Shown here one piece after another: positions 1-9,839 of a stretch of 64,000 nucleotides of DNA. The DNA lies in NCBI GenBank assembly GCA_003211835.1, contig QCRN01000003.1, positions 42,681-106,680 on the forward strand, given 5' to 3'. Both the position numbers and the translations under genes were made by a program. Below the pieces are notes generated by a model. The model was not told the origin of the DNA. It saw only the letters and a list, made by a program, of their open reading frames with translations, and searched no databases. Numbering within the stretch: the first letter of the stretch is position 1; each line of letters opens with the position of its first letter. The stretch comes from Pelagibacteraceae bacterium AG-461-B04. GTDB lineage: Bacteria; Pseudomonadota; Alphaproteobacteria; Pelagibacterales; AG-422-B15.

Positions 1-1999
1 CATTTCTACAAGAACTACAGCAGCTGGATACGATGGAGTTTATACTACATTAGATATCCGAGGTTTTGGAGAGGTAGCAAAATCAAATACTTTAGTTTTA
101 ATTAATGGTAGACGTCTTAATGACATTGATATGTCTACTATTAATTCTCACATACCAACTGACAGTATAGAAAGAATTGAAATTATAAGAGGCGGATCAG
201 CCGCAACATTATACGGTTCAGGCGCTGTTGGAGGTGCAATAAATATTGTTACTAACAATAAGGAAATAAATAATTCTTTTAAAACTTCAATTGGTTCATA
301 TGGCAATAAAAGTGCAGATTTGTCATTGTTTACTAAAATAAATGATCAAAGTAATGCAAGCCTCTTTGGATCTCAAACATATAATAGCAATTATCGAGAT
401 GCAGCAGATTTTGAGGAAAGTAACATTCTCTTAAATATCAAGCACAAAGTTGACAATGTAACTTTAAGCGTCGATGTTATGTCGATGCAAAATGAAAAAG
501 ATCTCCCAGGTCCTAGAGTTAAAGGTGGTGAAGTATATGCTTATCATTCTTGTAACCGATATGAAAACAGCAAAACTGAAAGAAATATTGGAAGTGGCAA
601 CTCTGGTACAAGTAGTTGTGATGACGTAAGAAGGAAAAGTTATGCCAATACAGAAATGGATGCGATTAATGCGAGTGTAACTATAACTGCAAACGAGCTC
701 AGCAAAATATTTATTAACGCAGGATACAGAGATAAAACGGATAATTCTTTTTTTCCTACAAATTCAAATACAGTATCTATACCAGATAGCAATGATAGAT
801 ATACAATAACAACAATTGATGGAAATCATTTAAATGCACGTTATCAGACAAAACAGATTTATGAATCTCACTCAAATATATTAAACCTTGGTTATGATTA
901 TGCACATTCATTTTATGAATCAGCAAAACATAGAAAAGAAGGGGAGGCTATAGGACAGCAAATTTATGCAAATCTCAAAGTAAAATCATTCTATTTTCAA
1001 AATACAACCTATCTTAATGAAAGAGACCTTTCTATTTCGTTGGGATATAGAGATGAAAAAAGTATATTTGGAGCTCGCGATGATATTGATAAAACTGCCC
1101 CCGGTTTTGCGGACGTAGATTATGGAATATGGGGAATCTTCCCTGCAGTTTATGATATGACAACTCATAATGATACATCAACCAATCATGCTTTTAATAT
1201 TGGTTTTGAAAAAAAATTTAATAAAGAAATTTCTTTTTATGGTAGTTATGCTGAGTCATTTCGAATTCCTAATATTGACGAGAGAGTTGCCTCATCTAGT
1301 CCTAAATTAACTTTTGATCTAAAAAGTCAGGAGTCTGAGGGTTATGATATTGGGATGAGATATTTTAGAAATAATCTGAATCTTAATGTGAGCTATTATC
1401 AGATTGATACAAAAAATGAAATACAACTCAGTAATAATATCAACACAAATATTGACCCTATTGAACGTCAAGGTGTGGACCTTGATTTTGGATATAGTCT
1501 CGATCAATCTAATAAGGTCAAAGGATCTTTTAGTTATACAATGGCTGAGTTTACCGCTGGCGCTCTTATACCTGGCACTAGCACCTATGGAACTAGCACA
1601 TCAACATGGCTAAATCTTTTGGGAGGTGTATCGTCTTACAGTTTAGTAGGGAAATCAGTACCACTTATTTCTCCAATACAGTTAAGTATCGCTTATGAAA
1701 CTGAAGTAAGAAAAGATTTAACTCTTGATATAGAATTAAATTATTTAGATAAAAAATATGTATCAAATGATCAAGAAAATATTGAGCCTCAAATACCAGA
1801 TTATTATTTTGTAAATACATATCTTAGTTCAGCTAATACCAATTACACACTGAACTTTGGTATCAATAATCTTTTTGATGAAGCAGCGTATGATTTTGCA
1901 GTTTCTAGTACCTTTCATAATGATGCTCATTACGGATTATCTAGTGTTTACCCATTACCTGAAAGAAATTTATTCCTTGATTTAGTGTATACTTTTTAA
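1..1999 (+). CDS. TonB-dependent outer-membrane receptor (5'-truncated by window)
   Basis: The open frame reads without a stop from base 2, so the gene begins upstream; the first Met at 131 is internal. About 665 residues are visible. The first 80 or so are the end of a plug domain: the NGRR turn near base 107, then RIEIIRGG and TLYGSGAVGGAINI at about 172-243, the typical plug signature. The rest is a 22-strand-type beta-barrel rich in aromatic and polar alternation, ending in YTF, the C-terminal aromatic used for outer-membrane insertion. The receptor would import a chelated metal, cobalamin or similar ligand using TonB/ExbBD energy. The substrate cannot be read from sequence. A Cys-containing extracellular loop lies near bases 550-620. 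The membrane protein 24 nt downstream may belong to the same transport unit (inference). Confidence 0.93.
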   Translation, partial: ISTRTTAAGYDGVYTTLDIRGFGEVAKSNTLVLINGRRLNDIDMSTINSHIPTDSIERIEIIRGGSAATLYGSGAVGGAINIVTNNKEINNSFKTSIGSYGNKSADLSLFTKINDQSNASLFGSQTYNSNYRDAADFEESNILLNIKHKVDNVTLSVDVMSMQNEKDLPGPRVKGGEVYAYHSCNRYENSKTERNIGSGNSGTSSCDDVRRKSYANTEMDAINASVTITANELSKIFINAGYRDKTDNSFFPTNSNTVSIPDSNDRYTITTIDGNHLNARYQTKQIYESHSNILNLGYDYAHSFYESAKHRKEGEAIGQQIYANLKVKSFYFQNTTYLNERDLSISLGYRDEKSIFGARDDIDKTAPGFADVDYGIWGIFPAVYDMTTHNDTSTNHAFNIGFEKKFNKEISFYGSYAESFRIPNIDERVASSSPKLTFDLKSQESEGYDIGMRYFRNNLNLNVSYYQIDTKNEIQLSNNINTNIDPIERQGVDLDFGYSLDQSNKVKGSFSYTMAEFTAGALIPGTSTYGTSTSTWLNLLGGVSSYSLVGKSVPLISPIQLSIAYETEVRKDLTLDIELNYLDKKYVSNDQENIEPQIPDYYFVNTYLSSANTNYTLNFGINNLFDEAAYDFAVSSTFHNDAHYGLSSVYPLPERNLFLDLVYTF

Positions 2000-2023
2000 T
2001 CTATAGAGTTTATAAATTTAGCT

Positions 2024-2539
2024 ATGGAAGCGAAAAATAGTATCTATCTTGCATTAGGCTTAGTTTTTTTACTTTCGTTAAGTAGACTAATTCCCCATCC
2101 ACCAAACTTCACACCAATTCTTGGAATGGCTGTATTTTCTGGAGCAATTATCAGTAAAAGAATTTTTGCTTATTTAGTTCCTTTATTAGCTATGTTACTA
2201 AGTGATTTATATCTCGGTTTTCATGCCAGTATGCCTATTATTTATTTCTCTTTAGCCATCTGTGTTTTGATTGGAACATTAATTGAGGCAAGAGTAACTA
2301 CTCTGAATTCTTTTTTAAGTATCAGTTTAGGTGTATTAGCATTTTTTTTAATCACAAACTTTATGGTTTGGTATGGATCAGGCATGTATGAGTCTAGTAT
2401 TTCAGGTCTCATGACTTGTTACTTTATGGGACTGCCTTTTGTGCAAAACACATTTATTTCAAGTATTTTGTATGGAATGGGAGCTTTTTTAATCTACGAT
2501 ATCATCAATAAACGTATGATTTTTGGCAATAATGCTTAA
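2024..2539 (+). CDS. DUF6580-like integral membrane protein, possible S-component-like
   Basis: This is a 171-residue protein with about five hydrophobic segments and the N-terminal pattern LIPHPPNFTPILGMAVFSGA, which I recognise as typical of the DUF6580 family. These proteins resemble substrate-binding S components of ECF-type vitamin transporters in size and topology, but no function is proven. It starts 24 nt after the TonB receptor stop and is probably co-transcribed with it. That pairing suggests the inner-membrane step for the receptor's ligand, for example a cobalamin-type compound (inference). No signal peptide beyond the first membrane segment. Confidence 0.7.
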   Translation: MEAKNSIYLALGLVFLLSLSRLIPHPPNFTPILGMAVFSGAIISKRIFAYLVPLLAMLLSDLYLGFHASMPIIYFSLAICVLIGTLIEARVTTLNSFLSISLGVLAFFLITNFMVWYGSGMYESSISGLMTCYFMGLPFVQNTFISSILYGMGAFLIYDIINKRMIFGNNA

Positions 2540-2605
2540 AAAATAGAGTTGAAATCAGTATTTTAAGGCATTATATATTTTTAAATTTAAATATTAGGTG
2601 ATTCC

Positions 2606-3808
2606 ATGGATACAGCATTTTCAAGTGAAGATTTAAAATTTCAGTCAGAAGTAAGAGAATTTATTTCAAGCAACTACCCAAAAGAACTTAAAGATTCAAT
2701 CGGTACAAAAAGAAAAACTGGAAAAGAGTTGTCCCGAGATGACTTAATGTCTTGGCATAAAATCTTAGGTAAACACAATGGCTGGTCAGCACCTGGATGG
2801 CCTAAACAGTATGGTGGAGCAGAATTTTCTCCAACGCAAAAATATATATTTGAGCAAGAGTGTGCTCGAGCTGAATGTCAATACATAATGCCTTTCGGTG
2901 TTAATATGGTTGGTCCAGTTATTTATACATTTGGTAATGACGAACAAAAAGCAAAACATCTTCCAGGTATTTTAAGTGGAGATGTATTTTGGTGCCAGGG
3001 ATATTCAGAGCCGGGGTCAGGTTCTGATTTAGCATCTCTTAAAACAAGTGCAGTCAAAGAAGGTGACCATTATGTTGTTAATGGTCAAAAAACTTGGACT
3101 ACTCTTGCACAGCACGCAGATTGGATTTTTTGCTTAGTAAGAACAAATCCAGATGCAGAAAAACCTCAACAGGGAATATCATTTCTTTTGATTGATATGA
3201 AAACTCCAGGCATTACTGTTCGCCCAATCAAGCTTATGGACGGATCTCACGAAGTTAACGAAACCTGGTTTGATAATGTAAAGGTACCAGTTGAGAATCT
3301 AATTGGACAAGAAAATATGGGCTGGACTTATGCGAAATTTTTATTAGCACATGAAAGATCAGGCATTGCGGGTGTAGCGAGGTCTAAAAAAGCTTTAGAA
3401 AGAATAAAGCAAATTGCTAGTGCCGAGATGTCTTATGGTGAGCCGTTAATACAAGATCCTGCATTTAAATCCAAAATAGCAAATGCTGAACTTGAGTTAA
3501 GTTCTTTAGAATATACTGAACTCAGAACTTTAGCGAAAGACTCAGCAGGTAAAGGTCCTGGCCCAGAGTCATCGCTACTGAAAATTAAGGGAACTGATAT
3601 TCAACAAATGGTTACTGAACTTGCGATGGAAGCGGTTGGATATTACGCCAACCCTCATTTGGGCACTACATTGAGTAATGAATATGTAGGACCAGATTAT
3701 GCAACCAACTTATCAGGGTCATACTTTAATTTCAGAAAAGCATCTATTTATGGTGGCTCTAATGAAATTCAGAGAAATATTATCGCTAAGATGGTACTCG
3801 GATTATAA
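2606..3808 (+). CDS. acyl-CoA dehydrogenase
   Basis: This 400-residue FAD-dependent acyl-CoA dehydrogenase would introduce an alpha-beta double bond into an acyl-CoA and pass electrons to ETF. The middle-domain FAD/substrate signature QGYSEPGSGSDLASL is at residues 131-145 and the C-terminal signature YGGSNEIQR at 382-390. At the position where medium-chain enzymes carry the catalytic Glu of YEGT there is Gly383, so the base must lie elsewhere, as in long-chain and isovaleryl-type enzymes. It is followed 41 nt later by a second, divergent dehydrogenase, the arrangement seen for heteromeric alpha/beta acyl-CoA dehydrogenases acting on bulky substrates. The start at 2606 is preceded by AGGTG. 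Substrate unknown. Confidence 0.9.
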   Translation: MDTAFSSEDLKFQSEVREFISSNYPKELKDSIGTKRKTGKELSRDDLMSWHKILGKHNGWSAPGWPKQYGGAEFSPTQKYIFEQECARAECQYIMPFGVNMVGPVIYTFGNDEQKAKHLPGILSGDVFWCQGYSEPGSGSDLASLKTSAVKEGDHYVVNGQKTWTTLAQHADWIFCLVRTNPDAEKPQQGISFLLIDMKTPGITVRPIKLMDGSHEVNETWFDNVKVPVENLIGQENMGWTYAKFLLAHERSGIAGVARSKKALERIKQIASAEMSYGEPLIQDPAFKSKIANAELELSSLEYTELRTLAKDSAGKGPGPESSLLKIKGTDIQQMVTELAMEAVGYYANPHLGTTLSNEYVGPDYATNLSGSYFNFRKASIYGGSNEIQRNIIAKMVLGL

Positions 3809-3849
3809 AATTTTTGACATTTTAGCCGTCAATATATAGGACTATCCCC

Positions 3850-5028
3850 ATGAATTTTGATTATACAGAAGAACAGACTCTTCTTGAAAACATGGTCACC
3901 TCGTTTGTAAGGGATGACTATGACTGGGATACAAGATGCTCAATTGTGAAAACCGAAGAGGGATGGAAAGAAGAGAACTGGAAGAAGTTTGCTGAACTTG
4001 GACTTTTAGGAGTTCCTTTCGATGAGGATCAAGGTGGATTAGGTGGTGAAGCCACTGATATAATGATTGTGATGGAGCAATTTGGAAAAGGCCTTGTTGT
4101 AGAGCCTTACATGCCCTCAATAATTCTAGCTGGAGGTCTTATCTCTAAACTTGGATCAGCAGATCAAAAAAATTCAATTATCCCAGAAATTATTTCAGGT
4201 GATAGACGTTATGTTTTTGCATACGCAGAGCCTCAGAGTAGGTTTGATTTATTTGATGTTAAATGTTCAGCGACTCTTGACGGAGATAATTATATTATTA
4301 ATGGATTTAAGTCAGTAGTCTTTGGAGCTGGAATGGCAACTCACTTAATTGTTTCAACAAGAACTGAAGGAGATCAAAGATCAAAATCAGGAATTACACT
4401 ATTCTTGGTTGATATAAAGTCTGATGGTATCACTTTACAGAATTATCCAACAATAGATGAGTACAGAGCATCTGAGGTTGTTATTGAGAATTTAACTGTA
4501 TCGAAAGAAAATATTTTAGGTGAGCTGGGTAATTCTTATGAAGCAATTGAAGAACAAGTAGATTTATCTACAATTGCAATATGCTCAGAAGCTGTTGGCA
4601 TATTACAAGTGCTAAAAGACTCTACGAATGATTATTGTAAAAATAGAAAACAATTTGGACAATCTATCAGTGCAAACCAAGCTATACAGCACCGCCTTGT
4701 TGACATGATGATTGAATATGAGCAAGCAAAATCTATTCTTTATATGGCAATTACCGCTGACCTAAGTAATTCAGATGAAAGAAGAAAGGCCGCATCGGCT
4801 GCGAAAGCTCGTATTGGAAAAGCTATTAAATTTGTAGGTGAAAATGCTATTCAATTACACGGTGGCATGGGTGTTGTTGACGAGTATATGATCAGTCACT
4901 TTTTTAAAAGAGCAACAATGATCGGTATTCTTTTCGGCAATGTTGATTTTCACATGAAAAGATACACTGATTTGACACAATCTAATATTCAGTCAATAAA
5001 TGAAGACGACGGAATTAATCTTTCTTAG
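3850..5028 (+). CDS. acyl-CoA dehydrogenase family protein (partner subunit?)
   Basis: A 392-residue acyl-CoA dehydrogenase fold protein that differs clearly from its upstream neighbour. It keeps the C-terminal IQLHGGMGVVDEY region with Arg/Lys-rich helices but has a degenerate middle-domain signature (YAEPQSRFDL instead of the usual EPxxGSD). Weakened signatures are common in the second subunit of heterotetrameric acyl-CoA dehydrogenases such as the actinobacterial steroid side-chain enzymes. Adjacency and same orientation support a complex with the protein at 2606-3808 (inference). It ends 13 nt before the convergent SDR gene. It could also act alone on a different acyl-CoA. Confidence 0.85.
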   Translation: MNFDYTEEQTLLENMVTSFVRDDYDWDTRCSIVKTEEGWKEENWKKFAELGLLGVPFDEDQGGLGGEATDIMIVMEQFGKGLVVEPYMPSIILAGGLISKLGSADQKNSIIPEIISGDRRYVFAYAEPQSRFDLFDVKCSATLDGDNYIINGFKSVVFGAGMATHLIVSTRTEGDQRSKSGITLFLVDIKSDGITLQNYPTIDEYRASEVVIENLTVSKENILGELGNSYEAIEEQVDLSTIAICSEAVGILQVLKDSTNDYCKNRKQFGQSISANQAIQHRLVDMMIEYEQAKSILYMAITADLSNSDERRKAASAAKARIGKAIKFVGENAIQLHGGMGVVDEYMISHFFKRATMIGILFGNVDFHMKRYTDLTQSNIQSINEDDGINLS

Positions 5029-5040
5029 ATAACCAATTTC

Positions 5041-5943
5041 CTACTCTGATAGCTTTTTAAATATATGGGCAGTGTGTTCCGCTCCACTTCTAAGAGCTTT
5101 ACCATTTGTCATATCTGAAGCTTCTGACCATTTTTCAGCAAGCATATCAGCATTTAGATCATCTCCTTTAAGAGCTATTCCTTCAGAATGAACTATTTCA
5201 GCCATTGCAAACACACCCGCTCCAGCAGAAATCATTACACCATCAGGTGCATCTTCAGATGACATGAATATTACCGCGGGAGATACAGACTCAGGCTTAA
5301 GGCTATCAAATACTGCGTCAGGCATTCCAAGATTTTCTGTCATTCTTGTAGCTGCAACAGGTACAAGTGAATTTACTTTGATGTTATTTTTTTGTCCCTC
5401 AATTCTAAGAGTATTCATTAATCCAACAACTCCCATTTTAGCTGATCCGTAATTAGACTGTCCAAAATTACCAAATATCCCTGACGAAGAAGATGTCATA
5501 ACTATTCGGCCATATTTCTGTTCAACCATAATAGGCCATACAGCTTTAGTGCAATAGACAGATCCCATCATATGTACATCAACCACAAATTCAAAATCAT
5601 CCAAGGTTACTTTGGCAAAAGATTTATCTCTCAAGACACCAGCATTATTTACAAGGATGTCAATTCTTCCATAAGCTGCCATTGCGTCATCTACCAGTTT
5701 TTTTACACCAGCTTTATCAGTTACGCTTGATCCATTTGAAATTGCATCGCCACCCATAGCTTTAATTTCTTCAACAACCTTATCAGCTGCTTCACTTGAT
5801 CCACCTGATCCATCCACAGAGCCACCTAGATCATTAACAATAACTTTAGCTCCTCTTTCAGCAAATTGAAGCGCATGGCATCTTCCTAATCCACCCCCAG
5901 CACCTGTTACTATTGCTACTTTATCTTTAAAACTTATTGTCAT
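5041..5943 (-). CDS. SDR oxidoreductase, (3R)-hydroxyacyl-CoA dehydrogenase type
   Basis: This 300-residue short-chain dehydrogenase has the cofactor motif TGAGGGLGR at 13-21, NNAG at 99-102, and the catalytic Ser near 152, Tyr165 and Lys169 (YGSAK). The extended loop after strand 2 (NDLGGSVDGSGGSS) and the overall layout match the dehydrogenase part of peroxisomal multifunctional enzyme type 2 / FOX2. It probably oxidises a 3-hydroxyacyl-CoA in beta-oxidation. Its position beside two acyl-CoA dehydrogenases fits such a pathway. No hydratase is fused, and the crotonase at 10370 could supply that step (inference). It lies 9 nt upstream of gph, also on the minus strand, so both are read from the same promoter region near 6650. 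Confidence 0.85.
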   Translation of the reverse strand: MTISFKDKVAIVTGAGGGLGRCHALQFAERGAKVIVNDLGGSVDGSGGSSEAADKVVEEIKAMGGDAISNGSSVTDKAGVKKLVDDAMAAYGRIDILVNNAGVLRDKSFAKVTLDDFEFVVDVHMMGSVYCTKAVWPIMVEQKYGRIVMTSSSSGIFGNFGQSNYGSAKMGVVGLMNTLRIEGQKNNIKVNSLVPVAATRMTENLGMPDAVFDSLKPESVSPAVIFMSSEDAPDGVMISAGAGVFAMAEIVHSEGIALKGDDLNADMLAEKWSEASDMTNGKALRSGAEHTAHIFKKLSE

Positions 5944-5952
5944 TTTTAACTC

Positions 5953-6612
5953 CTATGTGATCAAATCTTTTAATTGAGAGAAATTATTTATCACCATATC
6001 AGCCTCTTTGTAAATATTTTTATTATCTGTATATCCATACTCAACTAAAACAACTGGCATATTTGCATTATGACCTGCATTTAAATCCGTAGCACTGTCT
6101 CCAATCATAATTGAATCGGACTGACTAATTTTGAGATAGTTACAGATTTCAATTAAAGGGAGAGGATCTGGTTTACTTTTAATATACGTATCTCCTCCAA
6201 CAAGAAAATCAAAGTACTTCAATACATCTAACTTCTCTAAAAGCATGAAACTTAATTTTTCCATTTTATTAGTGCACACTGCTAATTTAATTTCTCTAGA
6301 TTTAAGAAACTCTAAAACTTCTCTTACATTGTTAAAAAGTATGCTATCATCATCAATATTGTGTGTATAATGTAGTAAAAATATTTTTAACATCTCATTC
6401 AATTTTGCATCATCGTGTTCAATATTTTTTGTAACAGCAGTTCGTCGTATTAATTCACGTGCACCATAGCCGACCAGATTTCTTATTTCCTCTAGCGAGA
6501 CTAATGGATAGCCGAGCTCAGAAAGCATATAGTTCAGAGAATTTTTAAAGTCTGGAGCTGTATCTACTAGCGTGCCATCGAGATCAAAAATAAATAATTT
6601 TTTGTTTTTCAT
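5953..6612 (-). CDS. gph: HAD-superfamily phosphatase, phosphoglycolate phosphatase-like
   Basis: A 219-residue HAD hydrolase with a helical cap. Motif I DLDGT is at residues 10-14 (Asp10 nucleophile, Asp12 acid/base), motif II CTNK at 113-116, the motif III Lys in KSKPDP near 145-150, and motif IV GDSATD at 171-176. Length and cap fit phosphoglycolate phosphatase, which removes 2-phosphoglycolate made during DNA repair or oxygenation. The first gene of a minus-strand pair with the SDR gene, and divergent from glmU with an 80 bp gap. Related HAD phosphatases have overlapping motifs, so the exact substrate is uncertain. Confidence 0.75.
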   Translation of the reverse strand: MKNKKLFIFDLDGTLVDTAPDFKNSLNYMLSELGYPLVSLEEIRNLVGYGARELIRRTAVTKNIEHDDAKLNEMLKIFLLHYTHNIDDDSILFNNVREVLEFLKSREIKLAVCTNKMEKLSFMLLEKLDVLKYFDFLVGGDTYIKSKPDPLPLIEICNYLKISQSDSIMIGDSATDLNAGHNANMPVVLVEYGYTDNKNIYKEADMVINNFSQLKDLIT

Positions 6613-6692
6613 GGTTAAATTAAAGTAAGCCTCTGAAATAAATCTTTACGATACAATTAATAACATATTGTTTATTTTTCATTCAAAATCCA

Positions 6693-7997
6693 ATGAATAA
6701 TTTAGAAATTGTAATACTTGCTGCTGGGAAGGGAACTAGAATGAATTCTAGTGTCCCAAAAGTACTATACCCCTTGGGGGGAAAACTCATAATTGAACAT
6801 GTATTAGATACTGCAAGGTCTTTAAAGCCAAAGAAAATTCATTTAGTAATAAATAAAGAAATAAAAAATGCATTCGCTCACTTAAAAAATAAAATTAATT
6901 TAATAATACAAAAAAAACAATTAGGAACTGGTGACGCCATCAACGTGGCCATAAAAAGTTTTCAAAAAAATTCCAATATTCTTGTCCTTTATGGAGATGT
7001 TCCACTCACGCATTCATCCACTTTAAAAAAAATAGTAAAGTTCAAAAAAAATGAAATCAATATTCTTTGTTTCAATAAAGAAGAGCAAAATAATTATGGA
7101 AAAGTTGTATTAGGAACTAATGGTTTCGTTGATGAGATAATTGAACAAAAAGAACTTAAAAGAAAAGAAAATTTCTACCTATGTAATTCTGGTATTTTTA
7201 CAATACACTCATCACTTCTTCAAAAATTAATGCCAAAAATAAATAATAAAAATATGAAGAAAGAATATTATTTAACAGATATCTTCAAAATAGCATCAAA
7301 TAATGATATCAAAATTAAGTCAGTTATTACATCTGAGAAAGAAGTGCAGGGTATTAATGATAAAAAGGATTTAGCCATGGCAGAAAATGAATTTCAGGAA
7401 AATTTAAGAGCTAAGCATCTTAAAGCTGGAGTAACAATGCATGACCCCAGTACTGTATATTTATCAGAAGACACAAAAATAGGAAAAGATGTAACTATTC
7501 ACCCTTTTGTTGTGATTGGTAAAAATGTAAAAATCTTAAATGGGGCTGAGATTTATTCTTTTTCACATTTAGAAGACTGTAAGATTGGAAAGAAGACTAG
7601 CATAGGACCTTACGCCCGTATAAGACCTGGTACACAGATTAATGATCAGACAAAAGTTGGCAATTTCGTTGAAATTAAGAATTCAACTATTGACACAAAT
7701 TCAAAAATTAATCACCTATCTTACGTTGGAGACTCAATAATTGGAAAGAATGTTAATGTTGGAGCAGGAACAATAACATGTAACTACGATGGAAAAGCAA
7801 AATATAACACAGTCATCAAAGATAATGCCTTTATAGGATCAAACTCTTCACTTGTTGCGCCATTAGAGGTTGGCAAAAATGCATACATTGGCTCTGGCTC
7901 AACGATAACAAAGAAAGTTAAACAAGATAGTCTGGCTGTTGAAAGATCAGTTCAAATGGAAGTAAAAAATTGGGCCAAGAGGAAAAATAAAAATTAA
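6693..7997 (+). CDS. glmU: bifunctional UDP-GlcNAc pyrophosphorylase / GlcN-1-P N-acetyltransferase
   Basis: This 434-residue cytoplasmic enzyme makes UDP-GlcNAc for peptidoglycan and LPS. The N-terminal nucleotidyltransferase motif LAAGKGTRM lies at 10-18 with the following SxxPKVL; YGDVPL and the ATGDAI-like GTGDAI segment are present. From about residue 235 the protein becomes a left-handed beta-helix with hexapeptide repeats (IGKDVTI, IGPYARIRPG, VGAGTITCNYDG), the acetyltransferase domain. It is slightly shorter than the approximately 450 residues usual in alphaproteobacteria. It is followed by glmS after only 4 nt, so the two successive steps of amino-sugar synthesis form one operon. 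Confidence 0.96.
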   Translation: MNNLEIVILAAGKGTRMNSSVPKVLYPLGGKLIIEHVLDTARSLKPKKIHLVINKEIKNAFAHLKNKINLIIQKKQLGTGDAINVAIKSFQKNSNILVLYGDVPLTHSSTLKKIVKFKKNEINILCFNKEEQNNYGKVVLGTNGFVDEIIEQKELKRKENFYLCNSGIFTIHSSLLQKLMPKINNKNMKKEYYLTDIFKIASNNDIKIKSVITSEKEVQGINDKKDLAMAENEFQENLRAKHLKAGVTMHDPSTVYLSEDTKIGKDVTIHPFVVIGKNVKILNGAEIYSFSHLEDCKIGKKTSIGPYARIRPGTQINDQTKVGNFVEIKNSTIDTNSKINHLSYVGDSIIGKNVNVGAGTITCNYDGKAKYNTVIKDNAFIGSNSSLVAPLEVGKNAYIGSGSTITKKVKQDSLAVERSVQMEVKNWAKRKNKN

Positions 7998-8001
7998 TTT
8001 T

Positions 8002-9825
8002 ATGTGTGGAATAGTAGGTATTACATCAAATGAATCTGTTTCTTCAAACATAATTGGTGCCTTGAAGAAACTTGAGTACCGAGGTTACGATTCAGCCGGC
8101 ATAGCTATTAATACTGAAGGTCAAATTCACCAAAAAAAAGCGAAAGGTAAGCTTGATAACTTAATACTATCACTTCAAAAAGATGGTTTTGATGGAAAGG
8201 TTGGAATTGGCCACACGAGGTGGGCTACACATGGCGAGCCATCAGAAAGAAATGCCCACCCTCACTCGTCACGAAAAGTTTCGCTCGTTCATAATGGAAT
8301 TATTGAAAATGCATCAGAGCTTAAAAGTAGAGTAGAATTAAAAAACTATAACTTTGAGTCTGATACTGACTCAGAAGTTATAACAGCGTTGATTACTCAT
8401 TATCTCAATGAAGGTCATGGTCATATGGAGTCGGTTAAACAAACAATATCACTTTTAGAAGGTTCTTATGCACTAGCTATTATCTTTAATGACCTTAAGG
8501 ATAAAATAATAGGTGCGAGGAATGGAAGTCCTCTGGTAGCGGGAACTGATGGCAACTCCAGCTCATTAGGATCTGATTCAATAGCATTAAGCTCAATTGC
8601 AAAAAAAGTATGTTACTTAGAAGATGGTGACATTGTTGTGCTAAGTAAAGAAAATGTTGAGATCTATAATTCATCAGGAGATAAAGCTAATAGAGAATTT
8701 GTTGATATTGGCATTATGGATACAGAAGTCAGTAAGGGATCATACAATCATTTTATGGAAAAAGAGATTCATGAGCATCCTAAGGCTGTTGGTGAAACAT
8801 TTAGACAATTCATTGATCATGATCAGGGCACAATTTCAGTTGATGATATAGGACTAAACTTCAATGATATTTCAAAGGTACATTTAATTGCCTGCGGCAC
8901 AGCATACTACTCTTGCTTGGTTGCAAAATATTATTTTGAACAATATGCAAGACTTCCAGTAGAGTGTGATATGGCTTCCGAGTTTAGATACCGTGATCCT
9001 GTTCTTGATAATAAGGCATTATACATATTTGTTTCTCAATCAGGTGAAACAGCTGACACAAAAGCGGCCTTAGATTATTGCAAAGATGCTAAGGTTAGAA
9101 TACTCAGTATTGTAAATGTTATGAATAGCTCAATTGCAAGAGAAAGTGATTATTGCTTATATACGAAAGCAGGCACAGAAATTGGCGTAGCTTCAACAAA
9201 AGCATTTACGGCACAAATATCAGTTCTGTTATCAATTGCATTGCATTGTGGTACCAAGAATAACAATGTTACAATCGAGCAGAATAGAGAGATTTGCAAA
9301 GAAATTATGCAGGCTCCACAAATTCTAGAAAGGACAATTAAAAGATCTTATGAATTAAAAGAGACTGCGAAAGCGATTATAGATTCAAAAGGTGTAATGT
9401 ATTTAGGAAGAGGCACATCCTTTCCTCTGGCACTAGAAGGCGCACTCAAATTTAAAGAAATCTCTTATATACATGCGGAAGGTTATCCAGCTGGAGAGAT
9501 GAAACATGGCCCACTTGCCTTGATTGAGAAAGATTTGCCAGTAGTATGTATTGTTCCACCAGGACCTCTATTCCATAAAACAGTATCCAATATTCAAGAG
9601 GTCATTGCTCGAGGTGGTAGAATATTGATGATCACTGATGACGATAGTCTTGCGTCTAGTTCAGAGAATATATGGAAGATTTTTAGATTACCAAAAACAC
9701 CAAAATCTATTGAAGCCATAGTATATTCTGTTCCAATACACATGCTGGCGTATTATACAGCTGTTGAACTAGGCAATGATGTAGATCAACCCCGCAATCT
9801 TGCTAAATCAGTTACAGTTGAATAG
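8002..9825 (+). CDS. glmS: glutamine-fructose-6-phosphate aminotransferase (isomerizing)
   Basis: This 607-residue enzyme converts fructose-6-P and glutamine to glucosamine-6-P, the entry to UDP-GlcNAc synthesis. It starts MCGIVGI, so Cys2 becomes the N-terminal nucleophile after Met removal. The class II glutamine amidotransferase domain (GHTRWATHG, HNGIIENA) covers about 1-240. Two SIS sugar-isomerase domains follow (SQSGETADT, GVASTKAFTAQ, GRGTSFPLALEGALKFKE), and the C-terminus is DQPRNLAKSVTVE, the canonical ending. Translationally close-coupled to glmU upstream (4 nt). No glmS ribozyme or riboswitch is possible in that gap. Confidence 0.97.
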   Translation: MCGIVGITSNESVSSNIIGALKKLEYRGYDSAGIAINTEGQIHQKKAKGKLDNLILSLQKDGFDGKVGIGHTRWATHGEPSERNAHPHSSRKVSLVHNGIIENASELKSRVELKNYNFESDTDSEVITALITHYLNEGHGHMESVKQTISLLEGSYALAIIFNDLKDKIIGARNGSPLVAGTDGNSSSLGSDSIALSSIAKKVCYLEDGDIVVLSKENVEIYNSSGDKANREFVDIGIMDTEVSKGSYNHFMEKEIHEHPKAVGETFRQFIDHDQGTISVDDIGLNFNDISKVHLIACGTAYYSCLVAKYYFEQYARLPVECDMASEFRYRDPVLDNKALYIFVSQSGETADTKAALDYCKDAKVRILSIVNVMNSSIARESDYCLYTKAGTEIGVASTKAFTAQISVLLSIALHCGTKNNNVTIEQNREICKEIMQAPQILERTIKRSYELKETAKAIIDSKGVMYLGRGTSFPLALEGALKFKEISYIHAEGYPAGEMKHGPLALIEKDLPVVCIVPPGPLFHKTVSNIQEVIARGGRILMITDDDSLASSSENIWKIFRLPKTPKSIEAIVYSVPIHMLAYYTAVELGNDVDQPRNLAKSVTVE

Positions 9826-9839
9826 ATAATTAATAATTA

